From: Streptomyces himastatinicus ATCC 53653
GTDB taxonomy: Bacteria; Actinomycetota; Actinomycetes; Streptomycetales; Streptomycetaceae
Direction: 5' to 3'
DNA length: 55,443 nucleotides
Assembly: GCF_000158915.1 (NCBI RefSeq)
Contig: NZ_GG657754.1
Span: forward strand, 7,324,006-7,379,448
Positions 8,747-16,116 of the stretch are shown here, piece by piece (the first letter of the stretch is position 1; every line of letters begins with the position of its first letter). A program made the position numbers and the translations under genes. The notes beneath the pieces are model-generated. The model saw only the letters and a program-made list of their open reading frames with translations. It was not told the origin of the DNA and ran no database searches.

Positions 8747-9060
8747 CCCCGGCCACGTAGCCGTCCATGCCCAGCGCGGCCGTCGTCGCGGCGTGCTCGG
8801 GGCAGCCTGTGTCGCGGCAGACGGCGAGCCCCAGCGCCCATCCGTCCACGTCGATCACGGCGGGCTCGCCGGGCGTGAAGTGGGCGGCCTCGCTGCCGTG
8901 CAGGCAGACCTTCCCGTAGGCCACGCGCGGGCCGTCTCCGGCTACTGCCAGGATGCCGATGTGCGGACCCGGCACAGGTGCGCCGACCAGGGCGAGCGTC
9001 CCGGTCTCGGCGCACGCGGCGACGATCGGAGCCAGCCGTACGTCGTCCGGGGAGCCCTGT
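8652..9060 (-). pseudogene. Carbon-nitrogen hydrolase (nitrilase superfamily) internal fragment
   Basis: The frame reads SPDDVRLAPIVAACAETG, VGAPVPGPHIGILAV, RVAYGKVCLHGSEAAHFTPG, DVDGWALGLAVCRDTGCPEH and HGVWVATAAF. This is the middle of a nitrilase-fold amidohydrolase, including the Lys of the E-K-C triad (YGKVCL) and the nucleophile Cys (AVCRDTG). The first 50-60 residues, carrying the catalytic Glu, and the C-terminal third are missing. The 3' end is joined at a TTCGAA (8652-8657) directly to a DHFR-like gene in another frame, which points to a deletion between two neighbouring genes. No plausible start codon exists upstream before the MarR stop at 9126, so this is dead. Confidence 0.75.
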
Positions 9061-9125
9061 CGAATCGCACGATCACCCTGAACAGCGGGCCGCGCAGCTT
9101 GCGGCGAGATGGGTTCAGCGCGGTT

Positions 9126-9581
9126 TCAGTGCCCTGGAGCCGAGGACTCCGGCTGCGGCGTGACGCCCAGCATGCGTTGCAGCAGGTCCCGCAGCACCGT
9201 CCGCTCATCCGCCGACAACCCGGCCAACGGCTCCCGCGCGAAGTCCAGCGAGCCCCGCAGCCGCTCGGCGGTCTCGCGGCCCGTCTCCGTCGCGGCGGCG
9301 AGCTTGACGCGCCGGTCGGCGGGGTCGAGGCGGCGCTCGGCGAGCCCGCGGGACTCCAGCCGGTCCACGATCCCGGTGACGTTCGACGGCTCGCACTTGA
9401 GCTGCTGCGCTATGCGCCGCATCGGCGTCGGCCCCCGGGAGAGCAGGCCCAGGACGCGGGCCTGGGCGCCGGTGAGGGCGTGCTTGGCGGCGGCTTCCTC
9501 GTACTCCTCGTGATAGCGGGCCACGATGGTGCCGATGAGCTCGACGACCTCGAGGGTCAGCGGGTCGGTGCGGGACGTCAT
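9126..9581 (-). CDS. MarR-family transcriptional regulator
   Basis: A 151-residue winged-helix regulator: LTGAQARVLGLLSRG, then MRRIAQQLKCEPSNVTGIVDRLESRGLAERR, then DPADRRVKLAAATETG, the classic MarR wing with its DxRxxxL core. It is divergent from an NADP-dependent oxidoreductase at 9674, and the 92-base gap holds an inverted repeat, so it probably represses both in response to a phenolic, quinone or similar compound. The ATG at 9581 has GAGGGG only one base upstream; the in-frame ATG at 9599 (MGNLRG) has no ribosome site but could be used on a leaderless transcript. Confidence 0.9.
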   Translation of the reverse strand: MTSRTDPLTLEVVELIGTIVARYHEEYEEAAAKHALTGAQARVLGLLSRGPTPMRRIAQQLKCEPSNVTGIVDRLESRGLAERRLDPADRRVKLAAATETGRETAERLRGSLDFAREPLAGLSADERTVLRDLLQRMLGVTPQPESSAPGH

Positions 9582-9599
9582 GCCCCTCAGGTTACCCAT

Positions 9600-9653
9600 T
9601 TACTTGACAGCATGAAATATCGAGTCCCATGATTGTTTCAGATAGTGAAGTAA
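9600..9653. promoter_or_regulatory. Divergent promoter region with MarR-type inverted repeat
   Basis: Arms TTACTTGAC (9600-9608) and GTGAAGTAA (9645-9653) pair at 8 of 9 positions. A TTGACA at 9604-9609 lies 18 bases before a weak CATGAT -10-like hexamer, firing towards the oxidoreductase. The locally high A+T stands out against the surrounding GC. The position between divergent genes fits a MarR operator; that assignment is inference. Confidence 0.5.
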
Positions 9654-9673
9654 GTATGAGGAGGCTCCCCCCC

Positions 9674-10693
9674 ATGTCCGCGATCCCCGCCACCGGCCGT
9701 GAATGGCACCTCGTCGCCCGCCCCCAGGGCTGGCCGAAGCCGGAGGACTTCGCGCTGCGCGAGGTCCCGGTGGCCGAGCCGGGCCCGGGCCAGGTGCTGG
9801 TCCGCAACCTGTACATGTCGGTGGACCCGTACATGCGCGGGCGGATGAACGACGTGAAGTCGTACGTACCGCCGTTCCAGCTGGACCAGCCGATGGAGGG
9901 CGGCGCGGTCGGCACGGTGATCGCCTCGAACGCGGAGGGCATCGCGGTCGGCGCGCACGTCCTGCACTTCGGCGGCTGGCGCGAGTACGCGGTGGTGGAC
10001 GGCAAGCGCGCGGTGACGGTGGACCCGGAGGTCGCCCCGCTCACCACGTACCTCGGCGTGCTCGGGATGACGGGCCTCACCGCCTACGCGGGGCTGCTGG
10101 AGGTCGCGTCGTTCAAGGAGGGCGACGCGGTGTTCGTGTCCGGTGCGGCGGGCGCGGTCGGCAGTGAGGTCGGCCAGATCGCCAAGCTCAAGGGCGCCTC
10201 GCGGGTCATCGGCAGCGCGGGCTCGGACGAGAAGGTGCGGCTGCTGATCGAGGAGTACGGCTTCGACGCGGCGTTCAACTACAAGAACGGCCCGGTCGCC
10301 GAGCAGCTGAAGGAGGCCGCCCCCGACGGCATCGACGTCTACTTCGACAACGTCGGCGGCGAGCACCTCGAGGCGGCCCTCAGCAGCCTCAAGGTGCACG
10401 GCCGCATCGCCACCTGCGGGATGATCTCGATCTACAACGAGACCGAGCCGCCCGCCGCCCCGCGCAACATGGCGCTGTTCATCGGCAAGCGGCTGCGCAT
10501 GCAGGGCATGTTGGTCAACGACCACAACCACCTCCAGCCGCAGTTCTTCGAGGAGGTCGGCGCCTGGGTGCGGGACGGCAAGCTGCGCTACCGCGAGACC
10601 GTCGTCAAGGGCGTGGACAACGCGGTGGAGGCCTTCCTCGGCATGCTCCGCGGCGAGAACATCGGCAAGATGATCGTCTCCCTCGACAGCTGA
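9674..10693 (+). CDS. NADP-dependent MDR-superfamily oxidoreductase (zinc-independent)
   Basis: A 339-residue enzyme of the leukotriene-B4 dehydrogenase / curcumin-reductase branch of medium-chain reductases. It has LVRNLYMSVDPYMRGRM near residue 45, YLGVLGMTGLTAYAGLLEV, the nucleotide-binding VSGAAGAVGSEVGQIAKLKG near residue 150, and FDNVGGEHLEAALSSL; zinc ligands are absent. Such enzymes reduce activated double bonds using NADPH. The ATG at 9674 follows GAGGAGG at about ten bases; the upstream ATG at 9629 lies inside the promoter. It is divergent from the MarR regulator, which probably controls it. Confidence 0.92.
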   Translation: MSAIPATGREWHLVARPQGWPKPEDFALREVPVAEPGPGQVLVRNLYMSVDPYMRGRMNDVKSYVPPFQLDQPMEGGAVGTVIASNAEGIAVGAHVLHFGGWREYAVVDGKRAVTVDPEVAPLTTYLGVLGMTGLTAYAGLLEVASFKEGDAVFVSGAAGAVGSEVGQIAKLKGASRVIGSAGSDEKVRLLIEEYGFDAAFNYKNGPVAEQLKEAAPDGIDVYFDNVGGEHLEAALSSLKVHGRIATCGMISIYNETEPPAAPRNMALFIGKRLRMQGMLVNDHNHLQPQFFEEVGAWVRDGKLRYRETVVKGVDNAVEAFLGMLRGENIGKMIVSLDS

Positions 10694-10705
10694 GACGACT
10701 GACGC

Positions 10706-11839
10706 TCACGGAGTCCGCTCGGGGTCGGTGAACGCGGCGACCAGGCCATGGGGCGCGTCGTCGCCGAAGAGGTACTCATGCAGTTGGGTGCCGTCGGCGG
10801 CGGCTTCGGCGCCGCGGGGGAACATGGCCTGCTCGTACGAGGCCAGGGCGGTTTCGACGTCGTCCGGGTGGGCGGCGAGGGCCGCGCCGAGTTCGGCGCC
10901 GTCGTACATGGCCAGGTTGGCGCCCTCGCCGTTCGGGGCCGCGAGGTGGGCGGCGTCGCCGAGCAGGGTCACCCCCGGCACCCGGGCCCACCGGTGCCCG
11001 ATCGGCAGGGCGTAGAGGGGGCGCGGGACCGGCCCGGCGTCGCTGTCGGTGATCAGCGCGGTCAGCTCCGGCGCCCAGCCGTCGAACTCCCCGGCGATCC
11101 GCGCGGCGGCCGCGGCGGCGTCGGTGAAATCGACGGCGTCGAACCACTCCTGCGGCGCGGTGAGCGCCACGTAGGTGTGCAGGGTGTCGCCCTTCTCCCG
11201 GTGGGCCTGGATCCCCTTGCCCGGCGCGAGCGCGAGCATCGACCCGCCACCGACCGCTTTCGCGGCGGCCGGGTGGCGGGTGTCGCTGTCGAACAGGTAG
11301 GTCTCGACGAACGATCTGCCGGTGTACGCGGGTGTGGCGGTCGAGAGCAGCGGGCGGACCCGTGACCACGCGCCGTCCGCGCCGACCAGCAGGTTCGTGA
11401 CGACGGTGGTGCCGTCGGCGAAGGCCACCTCGTGGCGGCCCTCACCGAGGGCACGGGTACGGCTGACCTTGTGGCCCCACCGGACGGTGCCGGCCGGGAG
11501 CGAGTCGAGCAGGATCTGCCGCAGCTCGCCGCGCTGCACCTCGGGGCGGCCCCCGGTGCCGTCGTCGGGTCCGTCGAACAGGACGGCCCCGTCCCGGTCG
11601 AGGATCCGCATCGCCTGACGGCCGTCCAGGATGAGGCTGCGGAACTCGTCCATCAAGTCCGCTGCTCGCAGGGCCAGTTGGCCGTTGTAGTCGTGGATGT
11701 CGAGCATCCCGCCCTGCGCGCGCTCCGTCGGTGAGGCCTCCGCCTCGTAGACCGTGGCCGGGATGCCGTGGACGTGCAGGACGCGGGCGAGGGTCAGGCC
11801 GCCGAGCCCGGCGCCGATGATCGTGACGTGAGGGGTCAT
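10706..11839 (-). CDS. TetX-like FAD-dependent monooxygenase
   Basis: A 377-residue class A flavin monooxygenase. It has the GxGxxG dinucleotide fold at residues 8-16 (IIGAGLGGLTLAR), the DG motif at about 152-161 (LVGADGAWSRVR) and the FAD-ribityl GD motif at 293-298 (LGDAAHLAAPNGEGAN). It resembles TetX beyond these general motifs: GGMLDIHDYNGQLAL, RPEVQRGELRQILLDSLP, TAPQEWFDAVDF and SYEQAMFPRGAEAA align with the corresponding TetX stretches as I remember them. TetX hydroxylates tetracyclines at C11a. Whether this enzyme acts on a tetracycline or another polyketide is unknown. AAGGA precedes the ATG. A short palindrome (TGCG-TAT-CGCA, 11850-11860) abuts the ribosome site. It is convergent with the upstream oxidoreductase. 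Confidence 0.85.
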   Translation of the reverse strand: MTPHVTIIGAGLGGLTLARVLHVHGIPATVYEAEASPTERAQGGMLDIHDYNGQLALRAADLMDEFRSLILDGRQAMRILDRDGAVLFDGPDDGTGGRPEVQRGELRQILLDSLPAGTVRWGHKVSRTRALGEGRHEVAFADGTTVVTNLLVGADGAWSRVRPLLSTATPAYTGRSFVETYLFDSDTRHPAAAKAVGGGSMLALAPGKGIQAHREKGDTLHTYVALTAPQEWFDAVDFTDAAAAAARIAGEFDGWAPELTALITDSDAGPVPRPLYALPIGHRWARVPGVTLLGDAAHLAAPNGEGANLAMYDGAELGAALAAHPDDVETALASYEQAMFPRGAEAAADGTQLHEYLFGDDAPHGLVAAFTDPERTP

Positions 11840-11865
11840 GGTGATTCCTTGCGTATCGCACGGGT

Positions 11866-11883
11866 GCCGGGCGGGCGCCCGGC
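11866..11883 (-). terminator. Hairpin downstream of GH30 gene
   Basis: GCCGGGC at 11866-11872 pairs with GCCCGGC at 11877-11883 around a 4-base loop, 82 bases past the GH30 stop and upstream of the TetX-like ATG. It has no T tract. It could end GH30 transcripts, or act in the leader of the monooxygenase gene. Confidence 0.4.
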
Positions 11884-11964
11884 GGGGTCACCGGAAACCT
11901 CCCAAGCCCCGCCGACAGGCCGCCGACACCGGTCACCGGCCGCCGATATCTGCCCGACACACCC

Positions 11965-13356
11965 CTACGGCAGGACCACCGTCGTCAGCGCGCGCGGCGG
12001 AAGTTCCACATCCAGCGCACCGCCCCGCACCACCGCCCGGCCGACCCGGCTCAGCGAGTGGGTCTCGTCGGTGCGGTACACGTCGCCGACACCCTTTCCG
12101 CCGCCGACGCGGAAGTCCGTACGGACCGCCTTCCGGCCCGTGTTCAGGATCTCCAGCACCCGGCCCCCGTCCCGGTTCCGGAAGGCCGTCACCTTCACGC
12201 CGTCCGCCGCGGCCGCCCCGGCAGACGCCGCCACCCGCACCGCACCCGGGCGTACGAAACGGCTGTACGCGGCGAGCGCCCACAGCCGCTTCGAGACGTG
12301 GTAGTCAGCGCCGTCGAGCTGGATCAGCCCCCGCGTCGCGCCCACCGAGGCGCCGAACCAGTACACATACGCGCTCGCCCGCGCGTCCGCGAGCGTCGTG
12401 TGGATCGCCTCGGCGACGGCGAGACCGTCGTAGCCAGTGCCGTCGTCCCACGCCTCGTTCCACGTCGTGCCGTTGGGGCTCCACTCCGACATCCAGGTGC
12501 GCCGGTCCGTCGGCAGCGGCTGGTCCGAGGGCGTGACGTACGGATGGCCGGTGTGCGTGTCCACGTACCGTGACGCCGCCGGGTCCGCCTCGATGGCCGC
12601 GCTGTACTCGGCCTGCTGCTTCCATCCGGCGGCGTCGCAGCACACCAGGTCGATCCCGGCGCGCCGGACCGCCGGGCCGATGGCCTTCACGGTGTCGGCC
12701 GCCTCCTTCGGCGTGAACTGCATGGAGGCGTAGGACGTGGCGAGATCCGGCTCGTTGGTGAAGCCCAGGTCGGTGATCCGGATGCCCTCCTGGCGGTAGA
12801 ACTTCGCGTATTGCACGAGGTAGTCGGCGTAGGCGCGCCGCCACTCCGGCTTCAGGGTGCCGCCGTTCGCGTCCGTCCCGTTGGTCTTCATGTAGCCGGG
12901 GGCGCTCCAGGCGTCGGCGTAGAAGCGCTGCACGCCGTACCGTTTCGCCTCCTTGGCCAGCCACACCTGGCCGCCGTCCTTGCCGTCCCACTCATAACGC
13001 GGCGGGGCGTCCGGGCCGCCCGGGTCGGTGGGCTGGATGGACTTCATGTGGTCGTAGACCTCGTCCGAGGACGAGCCGATGCCGAGCCGCAGGATGCTGA
13101 GCCCCGCGCCGGTGCGCCGGTTCAGCAGCAGATCCAGCACCTCCCGCCGGTGTTCGGGGGTGAGCCCGCCCGCGCCGCGCATCAGATCGGCGCGCTGGAA
13201 GGCTTCCGAGAAACCGAAGCCATCGATCGGCTGGAGAGGTCTTCCGAAATCCGCGCCGGGGGTGGAAGGTTGCTCAGCGGCGGCGGACGGCATGGCCAGA
13301 GGGATCAGGGCGGCGGCGACTGCGCCGACGAGAGCGGTACGGACCGTCTTGATCAC
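11965..13356 (-). CDS. Secreted glycoside hydrolase family 30 enzyme
   Basis: A 463-residue clan-A hydrolase. A signal peptide (VIKTVRTALVGAVAAALIPL...AAA) covers about 27 residues. The barrel starts with QPIDGFGFSEAFQRAD. The acid/base Glu is E202 in GFTNEPDL and the nucleophile Glu is E291 in WMSEWSPN. A small C-terminal beta domain (GRVLEILNTGRKAVRTDF) follows. The GTG at 13356 is eight bases after GGGAAGGG. Being divergent from a GH43 arabinanase and near a GH51 arabinofuranosidase suggests action on arabinogalactan; the GH30 beta-1,6-galactanase subfamily is my best guess, with xylanase-type GH30 as the alternative. Transcription is probably shared with the GH43 promoter region at 13357-13484. 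Confidence 0.85.
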   Translation of the reverse strand: MIKTVRTALVGAVAAALIPLAMPSAAAEQPSTPGADFGRPLQPIDGFGFSEAFQRADLMRGAGGLTPEHRREVLDLLLNRRTGAGLSILRLGIGSSSDEVYDHMKSIQPTDPGGPDAPPRYEWDGKDGGQVWLAKEAKRYGVQRFYADAWSAPGYMKTNGTDANGGTLKPEWRRAYADYLVQYAKFYRQEGIRITDLGFTNEPDLATSYASMQFTPKEAADTVKAIGPAVRRAGIDLVCCDAAGWKQQAEYSAAIEADPAASRYVDTHTGHPYVTPSDQPLPTDRRTWMSEWSPNGTTWNEAWDDGTGYDGLAVAEAIHTTLADARASAYVYWFGASVGATRGLIQLDGADYHVSKRLWALAAYSRFVRPGAVRVAASAGAAAADGVKVTAFRNRDGGRVLEILNTGRKAVRTDFRVGGGKGVGDVYRTDETHSLSRVGRAVVRGGALDVELPPRALTTVVLP

Positions 13357-13388
13357 GAAAACTTCCCTTCCCAGGCTCCGAAAACTTC

Positions 13389-13401
13389 CGGAACGTTTCC
13401 G
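13389..13401. promoter_or_regulatory. Short palindrome in GH30/GH43 divergent promoter
   Basis: CGGAA-CGT-TTCCG, 33 bases upstream of the GH30 start within the 128-base divergent gap. Its size and symmetry suit a LacI- or ROK-type sugar repressor. No regulator gene lies beside it. Confidence 0.35.
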
Positions 13402-13484
13402 TAACGTCGGCCGCACGCTAGAGGCGGCCCCCAGCCCGGTCAAGAGAGCACACACCACACGGCACATGAGAGGAGAAACGCCGC

Positions 13485-14456
13485 ATGACAACGCATCACC
13501 GCACCAGATGGCTCGCCCTGCCCGCCGCACTCCTGCTCGCCCTGCTCCCGGCCAGCGCCTCCGCCTACCCGAACCCGGGCCGGGTGACGGGCGACATCAC
13601 CGTCCACGACCCGACGATGCTCCGCGCCGCCGACGGCACGTATCTGCTCTACTCCACCCACGGCGGTCTGGAGGCCCGTACCTCCACCGACCGGATCGCG
13701 TTCAGCCGCTCCGGGAACGCCTTCAACTCCCCGCCGTCCTGGTGGAAGACGTACTCCTCCGGCAACGACCCCTGGGCGCCGGACATCTCGTACCGCGGCG
13801 GCAAGTACCTGATGTACTACGCGGTCTCGTCCTTCGGCTCCAGCACCTCCGCCATCGGCTTCGCCACCTCGTCCAGCGGCAAGGCGGGCACCTGGACCGA
13901 CTACGGCATCGTCCACTCCACCACCGGCAGCAGCAACTACAACGCCATCGACCCCAACCTCTTCGTGGACGACGACGGGAAGTGGTGGCTGTCCTTCGGC
14001 TCGTGGTGGTCGGGGCTGAAGATGATCCGCCTCGACCCCGCCACCGGCAAGAGTTACGCGGGCGACAAGACCGTCTACGGCATCGCCTCCCGGCCCACCG
14101 GCACCAAGGCGGTCGAGGGGCCGTCGGTCGTGAAGCGCAACGGGTACTACTACCTGTTCGCGTCCTACGACACCTGCTGCGCGGGCACCAGCTCCACGTA
14201 CAAGATCAAGGTCGGCCGCGCCACCAGCCCCACCGGGCCGTACTACGACAAGAACGGGGTGGCCATGATGAACAACGGCGGCTCCCCGGTCCTGGAGTCC
14301 CACGGCCGCTACATCGGCCCCGGCGGTCAGTCGATCATGAGCGACACCGACGGTGACCTGCTCGTCTACCACTACTACGACGGCCAGGCGGGCGGCACCG
14401 CCAAGCTCGGCGTCAACCTGCTGAGCTGGAGCGGCGGCTGGCCGACCGCGTACTGA
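13485..14456 (+). CDS. Secreted GH43 arabinan endo-1,5-alpha-L-arabinosidase
   Basis: A 323-residue five-bladed propeller hydrolase with a 27-residue signal peptide ending ASASA. The three catalytic acids are visible: D42 in ITVHDPTM (base), D156 in NAIDPNLF (pKa modulator) and E211 in KAVEGPSV (acid). The segments DPWAPDISY, GKYLMYYAVSSFG and YYYLFASYDTCC are typical of endo-arabinanases. It cuts alpha-1,5-linked arabinan outside the cell to arabino-oligosaccharides, which the adjacent GH51 enzyme can finish. AGGAG lies upstream of the ATG. GH51 follows 119 bases downstream. Confidence 0.93.
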   Translation: MTTHHRTRWLALPAALLLALLPASASAYPNPGRVTGDITVHDPTMLRAADGTYLLYSTHGGLEARTSTDRIAFSRSGNAFNSPPSWWKTYSSGNDPWAPDISYRGGKYLMYYAVSSFGSSTSAIGFATSSSGKAGTWTDYGIVHSTTGSSNYNAIDPNLFVDDDGKWWLSFGSWWSGLKMIRLDPATGKSYAGDKTVYGIASRPTGTKAVEGPSVVKRNGYYYLFASYDTCCAGTSSTYKIKVGRATSPTGPYYDKNGVAMMNNGGSPVLESHGRYIGPGGQSIMSDTDGDLLVYHYYDGQAGGTAKLGVNLLSWSGGWPTAY

Positions 14457-14518
14457 CGCACGCGGGCGGGAGGCGTGGCGGGGGCGTTGACGCGCGGGCG
14501 GCCAGCTCTTACCGTCAC

Positions 14519-14553
14519 GTTCGGATATGCGACCCCTATCCGACATATCGAAC
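14519..14553. promoter_or_regulatory. Inverted repeat upstream of GH51 gene
   Basis: GTTCGGATATG (14519-14529) and CATATCGAAC (14544-14553) pair with one bulged base. It ends 22 bases before the GH51 ATG, overlapping where the start of transcription or the ribosome region should be. The sequence GTTCGATAT, read on the minus strand of the right arm, recurs upstream of the sugar-acid dehydratase at 44243, so the two may share a regulator. Confidence 0.5.
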
Positions 14554-14575
14554 GGAACAGCAGAGAGGCGCCGCC

Positions 14576-16084
14576 ATGCCGTCGACCGCCCCCGCCCGGT
14601 TCACCCTCGACCCCGCCTTCGCCGTCGGCGATGTCGACCCCCGCCTCTTCGGCTCGTTCGTCGAACACCTCGGCCGCTGCGTCTACACCGGGATCTACGA
14701 GCCCGGCCACCCCGCCGCCGACGAGGCCGGACTGCGCACCGACGTCCTCGATCTCATCCGTGAACTCGGGGTCACCGCCCTCCGCTATCCCGGCGGCAAC
14801 TTCGTCTCCGGCTACAAGTGGGAGGACGGCACCGGGCCCGCCGAGGAGCGCCCCCGCCGCCTCGACCTCGCCTGGCGCTCGACCGAGACCAACCGCTTCG
14901 GGCTCTCCGAGTACATCGACTTCGTCCGCAAGGTCGGCGGCGAGCCCATGATGGCGCTCAATCTCGGCACGCGCGGTGTCGCCGAGGCCCTGGAGCTCCA
15001 GGAATACGCCAACCACCCCTCCGGCACCGCGCTGTCCGACCGCCGCGTCGGCCACGGCGACAAGGAGCCGTACGGCATCCGGCTGTGGTGCCTGGGCAAC
15101 GAGATGGACGGCCCCTGGCAGACCGGCCACAAGACCGCGGAGGAGTACGGGCGGCTCGCCGCCGAGACCGCCCGCGCCATGCGGCAGATCGACCCGGACG
15201 TCGAACTCGTCGCCTGCGGCAGCTCCAACCAGGGCATGGCGACCTTCGCCGCCTGGGAGGCCACGGTCCTCCAGCACTCCTACGAGCTGGTCGACTACAT
15301 CTCCCTGCACGCCTACTACGAGGAGCGCGACGGCGACCGCGACTCCTTCCTCGCCTCCGCCGTCGACATGGAGTCCTTCATCGAGAACGTGATCGCGACC
15401 TGCGACCACGTCGGCGCCCGGCTGAAGTCGAAGAAGAAGATCAACCTCTCCTTCGACGAGTGGAACGTCTGGTACCAGGCCCGCTTCCACGCCGCCGAGC
15501 CGCCCAACTGGGACGAGGCGCCGCGGCTGCTGGAGGACAACTACTCCGTCACCGACGCCGTCGTCTTCGGCTCGCTCCTCATCGCGCTGCTGCGCCACGC
15601 CGACCGCGTGACGGTCGCCTGTCTCGCCCAGCTCGTCAACGTCATCGCCCCGATCATGACCGAACCGGGCGGCCCGGCCTGGCGCCAGACCACCTTCTTC
15701 CCGTTCGCCCAGGCGTCGGCGTACGGCCGCGGCCGGGTGCTCCAGGTCGCCGTCGACAGCCCCGCGCACGAGACGGCGACGTACGGTGAGGTGCCGCTGC
15801 TGCACGCCACGGCCGTACGGAACGAGGAGACCGGCGCGGTCACCGTCTTCGCCGTCAACCGCGATCAGCACCGGCCGCTCCCGCTGGAGGTGGCGCTGCA
15901 CGGCCTCGCGCTCGGCCAGGTCGTCGAGCACAGCGTGCTCGCCGACGCCGACCCGGAGGCCCGCAACACCCTGGCCGACCCCGAGCGCGTCACCCCGCAC
16001 CCGGGCGAGGGCACGGCGCTCGCGGACGGGGTGCTGACCGCCACGCTGGAGCCGATGTCCTGGAACGTGATCCGTTTGGGGTGA
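14576..16084 (+). CDS. GH51 alpha-N-arabinofuranosidase
   Basis: A 502-residue clan-A exo-enzyme without a signal peptide, hence intracellular. The acid/base is E176 in WCLGNEMDGP and the nucleophile is E295 in LSFDEWNVWY. The signature FGSFVEHLGRCVYTGIYEP opens the barrel, RYPGGNFVSGYKWEDG follows, and a jelly-roll domain with AVNRD closes the protein. It removes terminal alpha-L-arabinofuranose from imported arabino-oligosaccharides. Its length is normal for the family. The start at 14576 follows GAGAGG. An operator-like inverted repeat lies just upstream, so it is probably arabinose-controlled separately from GH43. Confidence 0.95.
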   Translation: MPSTAPARFTLDPAFAVGDVDPRLFGSFVEHLGRCVYTGIYEPGHPAADEAGLRTDVLDLIRELGVTALRYPGGNFVSGYKWEDGTGPAEERPRRLDLAWRSTETNRFGLSEYIDFVRKVGGEPMMALNLGTRGVAEALELQEYANHPSGTALSDRRVGHGDKEPYGIRLWCLGNEMDGPWQTGHKTAEEYGRLAAETARAMRQIDPDVELVACGSSNQGMATFAAWEATVLQHSYELVDYISLHAYYEERDGDRDSFLASAVDMESFIENVIATCDHVGARLKSKKKINLSFDEWNVWYQARFHAAEPPNWDEAPRLLEDNYSVTDAVVFGSLLIALLRHADRVTVACLAQLVNVIAPIMTEPGGPAWRQTTFFPFAQASAYGRGRVLQVAVDSPAHETATYGEVPLLHATAVRNEETGAVTVFAVNRDQHRPLPLEVALHGLALGQVVEHSVLADADPEARNTLADPERVTPHPGEGTALADGVLTATLEPMSWNVIRLG

Positions 16085-16116
16085 GCGACAAAGAATTTGT
16101 ATAGTGCATCTATATG
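16076..16116 (+). promoter_or_regulatory. Promoter with embedded palindrome, leaderless start for FUSC gene
   Basis: TTGGGG (16076-16081), an 18-base spacer and TATAGT (16100-16105) form a sigma-70-like promoter whose expected start falls within one or two bases of the ATG at 16114. There is no ribosome-binding sequence before that ATG. A perfect palindrome TATAG-TGCAT-CTATA (16100-16114) covers the -10 box, a good position for a repressor. The promoter overlaps the 3' end of the GH51 gene. Confidence 0.6.
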
